A stretch of 64,000 nucleotides of DNA from Dermacentor variabilis. Lineage: Eukaryota; Arthropoda; Arachnida; Ixodida; Ixodidae. Under the pieces are notes generated by a model. The model had not been told where the DNA came from. It did not search any database and worked only from the letters and a program-made list of their open reading frames with translations. Position numbers and translations under genes: made by a program. Positions within the stretch are counted from its first letter, which is position 1, and each line of letters starts with the position of its first letter. Location of the stretch: assembly GCF_050947875.1 (NCBI RefSeq), contig NC_134577.1, positions 69,568,639 through 69,632,638 of the forward strand, read 5' to 3'. Below, in pieces: positions 41,401 to 44,565 of the stretch.

Positions 41401-43582
41401 TTTTTATTACCAGAGTGTTATCAGTCAATGCCGGCCAAGATGAATGCCTAGCCAATCCAGAAAAATATGGCGGCATGCGACATTTGATCCTACTAGAACA
41501 GAATATGAACGAGTGCTGTTCTAATTATTTTGTTAAAAGCTGTTCAACTTAAAGGGGCCCTGAACCACCCCTCAAGCTTGGTGAAAAAACATAGTCCGCG
41601 TTCTGCAAGTTCTGCTGTCATATGCGGTCCATGGAGCTCGCAAGCAGAGCGCAAAGTCACCTTTCTCTCAGACGCTCTTGTTTCAAAAACCCCATGATCC
41701 TTGCTCTTTTCTGTGTGCTTTATTTCATCATAAAGCACACTCCAATACGCGGCTGCTATTGGTCGCTGCGCTCAGCTACACCGCGGCCGCCGCGAGGTGC
41801 AGCCACGAGTCCAGTGGCTTAGCGCACTGCGGCTCTCTGAGGACAGCCGCGTTTGGCTTACATTTAGCGCGGCATAGGCACCAAATCAGAAACTTGAACT
41901 GCGCGCAACGGTGACGTCTCCGCCGTAGCCTTTGCAGTGCAAGGCATTGGAGGAGGAAGGGGAGCACAGCTGAGGGCGTGTTTGATTGCCGATAACTCCA
42001 CTTCTGCTGAACCCATGGAAGTACTTTTTGTGGCAAAGTGGTTCTGAAATAGCCTATCTCCACTTCAAATGTCTTTCTCCACTTCGATAAAAAGTGGTTC
42101 AGGGCCCCTATAAATGAACTTCTGTGCCCTTCTTTTTTATGCGTTACATTTTGCACCATTGAAACCGCTGGCGCAAGGCTACGCACTTGTCCAGCAAAGT
42201 GCGTTCCATGAACACACTCCGACCAGAGTGCACTCTTCTGCGAGTGCACTTTACTTGCGACATTTAGATTTGGGAAAGTGCATTTAAACCAAGTGACACT
42301 CTCCGTAAGTGCGCTTAACTTGCCCGCTTGACAGGGGTATAATATAATCAAGCCTTTTTATAACGAAGTCGCATTTGACATGAAATTATCTTAATTATAT
42401 GGGATATTCATTATAGATGTACCATATTTGTTTGATTACAAGGCGGTCATGATTATAAGATGAGGGCTGCAGTTGGAGGATCGAAGAAAAAAGACTTGAC
42501 TATGCCCTCTAATATAAAGTGATGTTATGTAGCTGACAAGTTATTCAGACTCAGCAGGGATTGCCCGAAATACTGAATAACTAACGCAGGCAAAACACGA
42601 AATGGCGACCATGAAATAATCTGCACTCCAACATGTGGAGTGCAGGTTATTATATATGAATTTTTGCCTTTAGATGTTGCTTCACGGCAACGCGAATATC
42701 GCCTTATAGTGTAGCTTCACGGCATCGCGGCGCGGGCTGCCGTAAGACCACACCATAAAGGGAAAGTCGCACTGCCGTGAAGCCACACCTAAAGGCAAAA
42801 TTCACGTATATGGCAGAGGGCGACTTCAAGGCTAAAGATTCAGGGAAAAAGAAACCTCGCCTTATATACAGATAAATACCATATATATTTGTTGCACGCT
42901 GATGTCCCACAACAAAAACATTTTAGAATTTTTTTGTGATCGTCATTTTCACTTTATTAAGGTTCGAATGTATTCACAAGTCAACATAGGCCATTTGTTT
43001 TATTTTTTACTTGGTGATTTTGGACATTGTCGTGTGGGAGGTCATTGTACATTTTACTCCTCTGTCGAAAACAAAATGGCATCCACCTAATCATTATGCT
43101 GCCTATCAACTAAAACTAAAATCGTCTGTATTTTCCTAAGCACGAACACGCACCCTTAGCCCCTTCGCTATGGAATTGCACTGCTGAGCTCTACGCCGCA
43201 GGTTCTGTCCCAGCCGCAGCAGCCACATTTCAGTGGGTGCACACTGGAACAACGCTTTTGTACTTAGATTTTGGTGTATGTTAAAGAAAAGGAATCAAAG
43301 GGAGTCAAAGTCAATCTGCATTCCCCCCACTGCGTCATGCCTCATACTATCAGATCATGGTTTTGGCATATAAAACTCCATAGTTTATATTTATTTAATT
43401 TTTTTTTCTCCCAGGACACCCTTGCAGAGGCGACAGCGCTACTGACTGAGCTGTCCTCGCCTGAGGCAGCTGAACTCGGCATGGAGATGGACCAGGATGA
43501 GGCCGAGGACGAGGACTCGCGGTTGAAGAGGACACGGGGCTTGGAAGACGTGTTCAACTACGTCGAAGTGAAGCCAGAGTGA
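199..43582 (+). CDS. USP24: USP24-type ubiquitin-specific protease, 3' half (23 coding exons; 5' part outside window)
   Basis: This is the C-terminal half of a USP24-family cysteine deubiquitinase, which removes ubiquitin from protein substrates. Seen: coding exons at 199-415, 1756-1817, 2688-3276, 6699-6962, 8428-8566, 9294-9413, 10368-10564, 10974-11113, 11980-12130, 14391-14634, 15667-15770, 18375-18485, 20238-20331, 21974-22093, 23947-24042, 24999-25110, 26304-26404, 32323-32436, 34863-34928, 38446-38533, 40240-40318, 40756-40918 and 43415-43582. All phases agree and give 1,178 complete residues plus stop. The Cys box reads GLKNAGATCYMN, the His box SAGHYYSYI, and two CxxC pairs (CQGC, CEKC) fit the USP zinc ribbon. 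The C-terminal motif KTFQRTISAQDTLA, split by the last intron, and MLEDEI before the Cys box match vertebrate USP24 rather than USP9X or USP34. Human USP24 is about 2,620 residues, so roughly 45 percent is here. Exon edges are predicted by eye, not from transcripts. Confidence 0.93.
416..1755 (+). other. USP24 intron A: poly-G run and a decayed SINE
   Basis: Intron of 1.3 kb between GTGAGT and TGCAG. It holds a poly-G run near 435, a decayed minus-strand SINE at about 830-985, and otherwise AT-rich sequence with no supported gene. Confidence 0.75.
830..985 (-). repeat. Decayed tick tRNA-derived SINE (Ruka-like) fragment
   Basis: Read on the minus strand this shows, in order, the SINE hallmarks found complete at 35635-35877: a degraded B box (GGTTCAATCAC), a CGGCCGC block, a GAAATGCGAAAA-like block (GGAATGCGAAAATG), a TTAGGTTCATGTTAA block and a CAAAATTAATCCGGAG block. 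Several substitutions and no clear target duplication mark it as old. Confidence 0.7.
1756..1817 (+). CDS. USP24: USP24 exon B, with a GC donor
   Basis: A short 62-bp exon encodes LLGQCVEYFDLACRLLADSK. The stretch QC-EYFDL-C-LL is characteristic of USP24 upstream of the catalytic domain. The acceptor is TGCAG at 1751-1755. The only donor that keeps the frame is AAAG/gcaagt, so this intron is of the GC-AG class, with the canonical strong match that GC donors need. Confidence 0.85.
2324..2370. repeat. Perfect 22-bp inverted repeat with 3-base loop
   Basis: Left arm 2324-2345 and right arm 2349-2370 are exact reverse complements around the loop gat. It is followed by several ATTCGAT units (2371-2430). 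Probably the folded tip of a decayed DNA element in USP24 intron B (1818-2687), which otherwise holds no supported gene. Confidence 0.75.
2688..3276 (+). CDS. USP24: USP24 exon C, linker and start of USP catalytic domain (Cys box)
   Basis: The largest exon in the window, 589 bp. It begins with GDAPVDIAQMLEDEIAWL, runs through a helical linker, and ends in the start of the USP domain. The Cys box GLKNAGATCYMN puts the catalytic cysteine codon at 3182-3184, followed by SVLQQLFMQPGLQEAVL. The acceptor is CTCGCAG (AG 2686-2687) and the donor GTCAGT at 3277. An intact Cys box argues for an active enzyme. Confidence 0.93.
3378..4848. mobile_element. Pogo-like non-autonomous DNA element with TA duplication
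   Basis: The left end reads tagttgacttctgttaattc and the right end, reversed, cagtaaacttcaattattgc; both sit next to TA (3376-3377 and 4849-4850). The interior (about 1.47 kb) has no transposase ORF. The first base of the left end departs from CAG. It fills most of the first half of USP24 intron C. Confidence 0.6.
4849..5990. repeat. Second pogo-like repeat region, boundaries uncertain, with poly-C tracts
   Basis: TATAACGAAGTC follows directly on the preceding element and the region ends near 5990 with atagcgaagtttaactgtg, the reverse of an ACAGTTAAACTTCGC-type end. Shared interior words (actttatacggaatgt) recur near 39854-39869. Poly-C tracts lie at about 5464-5480 and 5530-5547. The ORFs inside look like translated repeat. 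The rest of the intron to 6698 has no feature I can support. Confidence 0.45.
6699..6962 (+). CDS. USP24: USP24 exon D, USP catalytic domain
   Basis: Encodes SLLFQTQSVFGHLLESQMEY and onward to REQQDAFEFFNHLLDQVDEY and SDQKICQGCPHR. The REQQDA-EFF motif (QQD box) is a USP family signature, and CQGC supplies the first cysteine pair of the zinc ribbon. The acceptor is GGTGCAG (AG 6697-6698) and the donor GTAGGG at 6963. Phase 2 on both sides. Confidence 0.93.
7143..7470 (-). repeat. TTTA microsatellite with a probable LINE 3' end
   Basis: A (TTTA)n run at about 7147-7205 is followed by a non-repetitive tract containing cctcgtggcattacag. Read on the minus strand this is a unique tract ending in a (TAAA)n tail, the layout of a CR1-like LINE 3' end; a similar arrangement occurs at 31365-31620. 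The LINE assignment is inference. Lies in USP24 intron D (6963-8427), which also has a short TG run near 7681-7697. Confidence 0.4.
8428..8566 (+). CDS. USP24: USP24 exon E, USP catalytic domain (fingers)
   Basis: Encodes YEREETFLALNLPVK, then SLDQFVKGELLEG and NAYLCEKCGQK. The CEKC pair completes the putative zinc ribbon with CQGC of the previous exon. Acceptor CAACCAG (AG 8426-8427); donor GTCAGC at 8567; ends in phase 0. Confidence 0.92.
9294..9413 (+). CDS. USP24: USP24 exon F, USP catalytic domain
   Basis: A 120-bp phase-0 exon encoding RNTVKRTCIKRLPQVLVIQL then KRFGFDWEANRAVKFDY. The LP-VLVI-L-RF-FD pattern is the usual USP beta-strand segment ahead of the His box. Acceptor GTGAACAG (AG 9292-9293) after a pyrimidine tract; donor GTGTGT at 9414. 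Confidence 0.92.
9497..9570 (-). repeat. Penelope/hammerhead-like repeat motif
   Basis: On the minus strand the sequence reads CCTTGACGAAG, a short spacer, CTTGTCGAAACGTTGGCTCC. This order (TGANGA-like box, stem, CGAAAC, TTGG) resembles hammerhead motifs known from Penelope-like retroelements, although the first box lacks the usual C. The partial copy at 57062-57170 shares the 3' block. The rest of the intron (9414-10367) shows a CATCAT run near 9903 and nothing else supported. Confidence 0.4.
10368..10564 (+). CDS. USP24: USP24 exon G, USP catalytic domain (His box)
   Basis: Encodes FPWSLDMSPYTLHGVMEQEG, a Gly-rich loop, and then YDLAGVVVHNGQASAGHYYS. The catalytic histidine codon is at 10536-10538 in the GHYYSYI His box. 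Acceptor GGTGCAG (AG 10366-10367); donor GTGAGC at 10565. An open frame continues upstream of the acceptor but does not resemble USP sequence. Confidence 0.9.
10974..11113 (+). CDS. USP24: USP24 exon H, end of USP catalytic domain
   Basis: Encodes WYKFNDTTVEQFDLNDSTLE then ECFGGTYKAKV. WYKFND-V is the family motif that carries the third catalytic-site residue region (Asn/Asp) after the His box. Acceptor CATCCTAG (AG 10972-10973); donor GTGAGT at 11114; ends in phase 1. Confidence 0.92.
11402..11462. repeat. GATT microsatellite
   Basis: About 13 units of GATT with one interruption, in USP24 intron H (11114-11979). It follows an AATAAATA stretch. The rest of this intron shows no supported gene. 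Confidence 0.9.
11980..12130 (+). CDS. USP24: USP24 exon I, end of catalytic domain and basic linker
   Basis: Encodes ETRQRHWNAYLLFYEKQEDS followed by a Thr/Pro/Arg-rich linker (TPRTPHKTPGRFSFRRDP). RR-WNAY-LFY is the last conserved strand of the USP fold. Acceptor CTGCTAG (AG 11978-11979); donor GTGCGT at 12131. Confidence 0.9.
12131..14390 (+). other. USP24 intron I: no supported gene, possible decayed repeat
   Basis: The 2.26-kb intron has inverted CCTTGAAT-rich patches near 12320-12350 and 13165-13220 that could be the ends of an old DNA element, but no flanking duplication is evident. CA/TG-rich sequence lies at 13690-13740. Nothing coding is supported. Confidence 0.6.
14391..14634 (+). 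CDS. USP24: USP24 exon J, Ser/Ala linker and start of C-terminal helical region
   Basis: Begins with a low-complexity RRTPSASAAAGTARQRG stretch and passes into SLSQLTRLVDHGERQGWFP and QVREQNLLFARNRDVYNTHY. The REQNL-F--NRDVY pattern matches the post-catalytic part of USP24. Acceptor TCCACAG (AG 14389-14390); donor GTGGGT at 14635. Confidence 0.9.
14803..15310 (+). mobile_element. Decayed copy of the 32878-33985 pogo-like element family
   Basis: Starts with CAGTTGCTGACTGATAATTC and then shares long stretches, in the same order, with 32895-33290 (for example caaaaatttcggacac, and gacagcatgacagtgg). It is 3'-truncated or degraded and no right end was found. It lies in USP24 intron J. Confidence 0.6.
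15405..15475 (+). repeat. Degenerate Penelope/hammerhead-like motif
   Basis: GTGATGAAG, a spacer, then GTTCCAAAACGTTGG has the same block order as the motif at 9497-9570, with CAAAAC for CGAAAC. Weak; listed because of the shared order. Confidence 0.25.
15667..15770 (+). CDS. USP24: USP24 exon K, C-terminal helical region
   Basis: Encodes DNMRHPDYEQLMVQSLNLAV then NFFLNTYLKYKKKD, aligning with the L-LA-QF-FQTYL-TKKK stretch of vertebrate USP24. Acceptor TTTTTCAG (AG 15665-15666); donor GTATGA at 15771; phase 2 end. Confidence 0.88.
16394..16980 (-). mobile_element. Fragment of a Tigger-type transposon related to the intact one
   Basis: The left end accgtatttacttgaacc (16394 on) shares CCGTATTTAC with the end of the intact element at 29381. 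The adjacent minus-strand frame (16559-16870) ends in an acidic tail DDSDKEVSDEPSSDDDVE, similar in character and location to the acidic C-terminus of the intact transposase. No catalytic domain or full ORF is present, so this is a remnant. The rest of USP24 intron K (15771-18374) also holds 17493-17615 and the tandem duplication at 17871-18291. Confidence 0.6.
17493..17615. mobile_element. Very short TTAA-flanked MITE (123 bp)
   Basis: Ends AGGGAAGCTTAAAC and, reversed, AGGGAAGCTGAAAC (13 of 14 matching), flanked by TTAA at 17489-17492 and 17616-17619. TTAA duplication is the mark of piggyBac-type mobilisation; the family assignment is inference. Confidence 0.75.
17871..18291. repeat. Apparently identical 211-bp tandem duplication
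   Basis: The block starting tttatatgtaggggctgg at 17871 repeats at 18082 with no difference that I could see through to tgaggatgtgt at 18080 and 18291. Inside each unit a 13-bp word (ccctttgctactc) is itself repeated. The near-zero divergence points to a very recent duplication or an assembly error. Confidence 0.9.
18375..18485 (+). CDS. USP24: USP24 exon L, C-terminal helical region
   Basis: Encodes SVVGEWVKCIETIMSLSEAA then SWLLKYIANAGQSVVK, which fits the EW---IE-LLS----ACQWL segment of USP24. Acceptor ACCTTCAG (AG 18373-18374); donor GTAAGT at 18486. Confidence 0.88.
18593..18706. repeat. Two-unit tandem repeat (about 60 bp)
   Basis: Two copies of a unit starting CAACCTCTTAGTTCAGCAG (18593 and 18654) differ by a few substitutions and an 8-base indel. 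In USP24 intron L (18486-20237), which otherwise shows no supported feature. Confidence 0.8.
20238..20331 (+). CDS. USP24: USP24 exon M, C-terminal helical region
   Basis: Encodes LYLLECLNKEVRHTFAQILE then KALVFCHKLEG. LLEC--EVR---A-ILEK is shared with vertebrate USP24. Acceptor CCATTCAG (AG 20236-20237); donor GTGAGT at 20332; ends in phase 0. Confidence 0.88.
20439..21542. mobile_element. Pogo-like non-autonomous DNA element, copy 1 (TA duplication)
   Basis: Ends CAGTAGAACTTCGT and, reversed, CAGTAGAACCTCGT, flanked by TA (20437-20438 and 21543-21544). The 1,104-bp interior has no transposase but contains two diverged internal direct repeats (near 20666-20880 and 21020-21220, both with gagaacagtatatag). 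Terminal CAGTNGAACCTCG resembles Tigger/pogo ends. A second copy lies in opposite orientation at 27197-28295. In USP24 intron M. Confidence 0.8.
21974..22093 (+). CDS. USP24: USP24 exon N, C-terminal helical region
   Basis: A 120-bp phase-0 exon encoding SCLDLDVVGACLINLLDQDV then ADNCWHSSQYFGLLSNYAQL. LLD-DV-ENC----QYF-L is conserved in USP24. Acceptor ACTTGCAG (AG 21972-21973); donor GTGAGC at 22094. Confidence 0.88.
22094..23946 (+). other. USP24 intron N: no supported gene
   Basis: Near 22212-22260 there is a one-sided pogo-like end (gtcgaactttgttataacgc). A 138-codon open frame runs on the minus strand at 23241-23657, with no recognised domain. No other feature is supported. Confidence 0.6.
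23947..24042 (+). CDS. USP24: USP24 exon O, C-terminal helical region
   Basis: A 96-bp phase-0 exon encoding GAKACQHLFKLGAFEKLMAF then LLGPLGANMDSE. Acceptor TTCTGCAG (AG 23945-23946); donor GTATGC at 24043. It fits the USP24 segment with LL---A---MI-FLLG. Confidence 0.86.
24999..25110 (+). CDS. USP24: USP24 exon P, C-terminal helical region
   Basis: Encodes RRWSHTQIHEFGYLHSTLIH then LILACDLTCLHTC. RRWS--Q--EFG-LH-T---L is the corresponding vertebrate USP24 segment. Acceptor CTTGCAG (AG 24997-24998); donor GTACGA at 25111; ends in phase 1. Confidence 0.88.
25243..25774 (-). mobile_element. 5'-truncated RTE-type LINE 3' end with 12-bp target duplication
   Basis: The minus-strand frame 25266-25763 encodes the C-terminal end of a non-LTR reverse transcriptase polyprotein, with VLPVLTYWAETWRLTKR, RAMERRMMGV, VNDILVEIKKRKWAWAGHVM and GRQKLRWADEIKKF. 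The short 3' UTR ends in a GATGA-type tail, typical of RTE elements. Both sides carry gttatatggatt (25231-25242 and 25775-25786). The fragment is far too short for an active element. It landed inside an older element whose ataacaaag/cgttacaaagg halves flank it, in USP24 intron P. Confidence 0.88.
26304..26404 (+). CDS. USP24: USP24 exon Q, C-terminal region
   Basis: Encodes EPSEAYPQPSDLLPMPEAVC then KALSGPGACRYLRE. A Pro-rich start followed by a helix ending in LRE is found at this point in USP24. Acceptor TTTTTCAG (AG 26302-26303); donor GTGTGT at 26405. Conservation is weaker here, but the phases on both sides fit only this exon. Confidence 0.82.
26500..26915. repeat. GAGT microsatellite within a wider degenerate GAGT/GAAT tract
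   Basis: A pure (GAGT)n run at about 26756-26815 is embedded in roughly 400 bp of imperfect gagtg, gaatg and aagtg units. The minus-strand frames with THSLTHSL repeats are translations of this satellite, not proteins. Confidence 0.9.
27197..28295. mobile_element. Pogo-like non-autonomous DNA element, copy 2 (opposite orientation)
   Basis: Begins CAGTAGAACCTCGTTTATGC and ends, reversed, CAGCAGAATCTCG, with TA at 27195-27196 and 28296-28297. The interior is the reverse complement of the 20439-21542 copy (for example gaagatgcttatcgcaatag here against gataagcatcttc there) and keeps the two internal direct repeats. 1,099 bp, no ORF of its own. Confidence 0.8.
28688..28886. repeat. Fold-back element with arms of about 92 bp
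   Basis: The left arm starts CAAAAGATGAAGCG and the right arm ends CGCTTCATCTTTTG; the arms stay complementary with scattered mismatches nearly to the centre (agcgactgaaatat). Transcribed as part of USP24 intron 17 it could form a long hairpin. Confidence 0.85.
29381..31110 (-). mobile_element. Complete Tigger/pogo-type DNA transposon
   Basis: A 1,730-bp element with inverted ends CCGTATTTACCCGCGTATAA and, reversed, CCGTATTTATTCGCGTATAA (18 of 20 matching), flanked by TA at 29379-29380 and 31111-31112. It carries one intact transposase ORF (29601-30830, minus strand). The motif GCGTATAACCCGC occurs at 29393, 29410 and 29466 directly, as GCAGATAACCCGC at 31036, and inverted at 31086. It lies antisense in the 5.9-kb USP24 intron between exons Q and R. 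Everything needed for mobility appears present. Confidence 0.93.
29601..30830 (-). CDS. Tigger/pogo-type DDD transposase, intact
   Basis: A 409-residue transposase that would bind the element ends and cut and paste them in the nucleus. An N-terminal helix-turn-helix of the psq/pipsqueak type (about 5-50, FTAKEKLKIIAAAEEIGNRA), a CENP-B/Tc5-type second DNA-binding domain (about 68-135, with SRGWLQRFMRRHGFSMRRRT) and a DDE_1 domain follow in order. The catalytic aspartates are visible at D172 (GNADQTPV), D279 (LVLDSFRGH) and D315 (LQPLDVCLNK), giving 35 residues between the last two. A short acidic tail ends the protein. The start ATG at 30828-30830 is the first in frame. No frameshift or stop is seen. 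POGK or Tigger-derived host genes are similar, but the terminal repeats and TA duplication mark it as a transposon. Confidence 0.93.
   Translation of the reverse strand: MSATRRQCFTAKEKLKIIAAAEEIGNRAAARQHDVDESCIRDWRKKKESLEATNRNRRAFRGPKTGAYPHLETQLAKFIEEQRSRGHAVSTEMTQMEALKLARELNIPREFRASRGWLQRFMRRHGFSMRRRTTMCQRLPEAYEEKLLNFQRYVIALRKEHSYLLSQVGNADQTPVYFEMPMDTTMEKKGSKSVSVLTGGNAKLRCTVMLCALADGTKLRPYVIFKRKTLPSIPLPPGIVVRAEENSWMNSGLVGDWLRVIWERRPGALLARRSMLVLDSFRGHCTDAVKARLAETSTDLVIIPGGMTSMLQPLDVCLNKPFKAHVKRLYAQWMADGMYALTPTGRVRRPEIPLLCQWIVDAWKAIPADLVRKSFKKCAISNSLDGSEDDYVFESGDEASDGSSESGDD
31365..31620 (-). repeat. ATTC/TTTA microsatellite and probable LINE 3' end
   Basis: An A/T-rich tail (tttattcattttt units, 31370-31413) adjoins a unique tract (cctttacaggcctatgcagg), the same layout as at 7143-7470. 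No coding sequence is recognised. The LINE assignment is inference. 31620-32322 has nothing I can support. Confidence 0.35.
32323..32436 (+). CDS. USP24: USP24 exon R, C-terminal region
   Basis: A 114-bp phase-0 exon encoding VVSACRETTGFMDTLVQMVV then QCSFCNESFSSLVIRLIM. E-TG-----L-EMVV-C-FCNE-FS is a strong USP24 match. Acceptor TGCCACAG (AG 32321-32322); donor GTGAGC at 32437. The intron before it (5.9 kb) carries the intact Tigger-type transposon. Confidence 0.88.
32878..33985. mobile_element. Pogo-like non-autonomous DNA element (TA duplication), second family
   Basis: Ends CAGTCAACCACTGATTATTC and, reversed, CAGCCACCAACCAACAATAA, with TA at 32876-32877 and 33986-33987. 1,108 bp. It contains a three-unit degenerate tandem repeat of about 70 bp (33590-33812, words like tttgtgctag). 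No transposase. A degraded relative lies at 14803-15310 and a possible end at 37539. In USP24 intron R. Confidence 0.7.
34863..34928 (+). CDS. USP24: USP24 exon S, C-terminal region
   Basis: The second-shortest exon, 66 bp, phase 0, encoding TQYSLVPSNELKNLSQLLLE plus LM. P--ELKN--QLL-E-L is conserved in USP24. Acceptor TGTTTCAG (AG 34861-34862); donor GTGAGT at 34929. Confidence 0.86.
34929..38445 (+). other. USP24 intron S: SINE, poly-T run, partial pogo-like end; no gene
   Basis: The 3.5-kb intron holds the SINE at 35635-35877, a poly-T run near 36750-36771 and a single pogo-like end at about 37539 (cagttgccgactgattttca). Open frames in it have no recognised domain or splice context. Confidence 0.65.
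35635..35877 (-). mobile_element. Intact tRNA-derived SINE (Ruka-like) with 12-bp target duplication
   Basis: On the minus strand it starts CCGCCGTGGTTGCTCAGTGG (A-box region), has a B box GGATCGAATCCCG, the tick SINE body (CGAAATGCGAAAACACCCGT, then TTAAAGAACCCCAGGTGG) and an (ATT)n tail at 35635-35651. Perfect duplications cacagctgctgt flank it at 35623-35634 and 35878-35889. It resembles Ruka-type SINEs described from ticks. The tRNA-like head is an RNA polymerase III promoter, not a functional tRNA. Confidence 0.93.
38446..38533 (+). CDS. USP24: USP24 exon T, C-terminal region
   Basis: Encodes KLEDPLQYSRIKLVIDGSRE then EKAEFDGLL. EDP-Q--R-K-V matches USP24 after the ELKN helix. Acceptor ACTTCCAG (AG 38444-38445); donor GTGAGG at 38534; ends in phase 1. 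Confidence 0.87.
38659..38766 (+). repeat. Truncated, decayed SINE head
   Basis: CCCACCATGGTGGCCTTAAG followed by a degraded B box (AGATCGCTTCCTGG) matches the 5' tRNA-like part of the SINE in plus orientation; the body stops after about 110 bp. In USP24 intron T. Confidence 0.6.
39590..39930 (+). repeat. Dispersed repeat shared with 5560-5690
   Basis: Shares actttatacggaatgt and neighbouring words (gaagccacc-tgcttct, tcaccctcgc) with the repeat region at 5560-5690. Boundaries not defined. The 120-codon frame across it is translated repeat. Confidence 0.45.
40240..40318 (+). CDS. USP24: USP24 exon U, C-terminal region
   Basis: Encodes EIIKSNHNNDSRRSYQGVKF then LVTMAHR. The S-R-YQ-VKFLVT-A pattern is conserved in USP24. 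Acceptor CTTTGCAG (AG 40238-40239); donor GTAAGG at 40319; ends in phase 2. Confidence 0.88.
40756..40918 (+). CDS. USP24: USP24 exon V, C-terminal region with the KTFQRTISAQ motif
   Basis: Encodes QAPPTWQWSVNWLKQTMSEF, a Ser/Asn-rich loop and NTKTFQRTISAQ. W-W-V-WL---M-E and KTFQRTISAQ are among the most recognisable USP24 C-terminal motifs. Acceptor ACATGCAG (AG 40754-40755); donor GTACGG at 40919; phase 0 end. Confidence 0.92.
41553..42109. mobile_element. MITE with 16-bp perfect inverted ends
   Basis: Ends AGGGGCCCTGAACCAC on both sides, inverted, 557 bp apart. The left flank is TTAA (41549-41552) and the right flank ATAA (42110-42113), which looks like a TTAA duplication with one substitution. 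GC-rich inside, which explains the long minus-strand frame. In USP24 intron V. Confidence 0.75.
42420..42882. mobile_element. Possible short non-autonomous Tigger-like element with internal hairpins
   Basis: Left taccatatttgtttgattac then AAGGCGG and right CGCCTTATATACAG then ATAAATACCAT are imperfect inverted ends reminiscent of the CCGTATTTAC type. Inside are a hairpin (CTGCACTCC/GGAGTGCAG at about 42620-42644) and repeated gttgcttcacggcaacgc-like blocks. No ORF. Confidence 0.5.
43415..43582 (+). CDS. USP24: USP24 terminal coding exon and stop
   Basis: Encodes DTLAEATALLTELSSPEAAE, an acidic stretch with MDQDEAEDEDS, and the end VFNYVEVKPE with a TGA at 43580-43582. DTLA-ATALL continues directly from ISAQ of the previous exon as in vertebrate USP24. 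The acceptor is a long pyrimidine tract ending CCCAG (AG 43413-43414). The transcript continues into a 3' UTR of unknown length. Confidence 0.92.
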   Translation, partial: DTLAEATALLTELSSPEAAELGMEMDQDEAEDEDSRLKRTRGLEDVFNYVEVKPE

Positions 43583-44154
43583 AACCTCGTGCAGCCCTGG
43601 TTCCGCTCTGGTTCAGCACCGTCAAAAAGCCCCATGCCTTCCGTCTGAAAAAGGGAATCCATTCTCCATGCCGCGCCATCCAGCCTACCATACCGGGCAG
43701 CACAGTGGTGGCAGCATTCCCTCAGGCCACTGCGAGTATTATGTTGTGTTGCCCTGCGCGAGGGCTAGCCGTCAGCAGTGACTGTGAGTGGTCCACGAGA
43801 GTGGTGCACAACTGAGTTTGGCAAGTTGCACACGTGACTAGTACACTTGCGTCGAGCATATCAAGTAGGGCAATTTTATGCCTGGTCAACGCCGGCCAGT
43901 CAACCCACGAAGTTGTCTTCCCGCGCATCTTCAGAGGCCGCAGTAGTCGCACTGCAGCAGGTTCCTGCAGTGACTCAAGCATCCTGTGCGATGCGAGCCA
44001 CACCCGTGTGGAACTGCACGTTTGTGGGCTGCCCAAATCAAGCTGCGTGTGTGTTGTCCGTCGGTTCGTTATATGATTGTAAAAATATGCACGGTGCTGT
44101 TGTTCAATAATGCCTTCTTCTTTTTTTTTTGCCGTTTCACATTGCCATTTATGA

Positions 44155-44565
44155 GATATGGTGCCAGCCTTCGTTCAGCTGTAGCGATTCTCCAAGTAAT
44201 GCCCTAATCAGGAGAATCGCTCTCCATTGTATGACCAGTATGCCCCAACATTGGGTTACATCAGTCATGCCAGAAGGCCTGACCGATGTTGCTAGAGGCA
44301 TGATTGTTTATTGATGCGTGTCTTACAAGATGGCGAGAGCAAGTTGCTCTGAGCCATCAGGGAGACATAGTGCCAGCTTTGGTTCACCAGTAAGAATGCT
44401 TTAATCAAGAACAGTACGGGCCAATGGTTGCCCTTTGATAGCCAGTGTGCCGCAACATTGGACGTACATTGGCCATGCCTTTTATGTGTGTGTGCTGCTA
44501 GAGGGATGATTGTTAGTTGGCATGCGAGTTGCGTGATGACAGGGCCAAGTTGCTCTGTGTGGAGA
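44155..44565. repeat. Two diverged tandem units of about 200 bp downstream of USP24
   Basis: Units near 44155-44360 and 44365-44565 share words in the same order: ggtgccagc or agtgccagc, ccagt-tgcc-caacattgg, gctagagg-atgattgtt, and caagttgctctg. Divergence is high, so the duplication is old. Confidence 0.7.

Noticed and set aside
41776..42351. 191-codon minus-strand open frame
   Set aside because: It lies mostly within the GC-rich MITE at 41553-42109, with no domain and no splice context.
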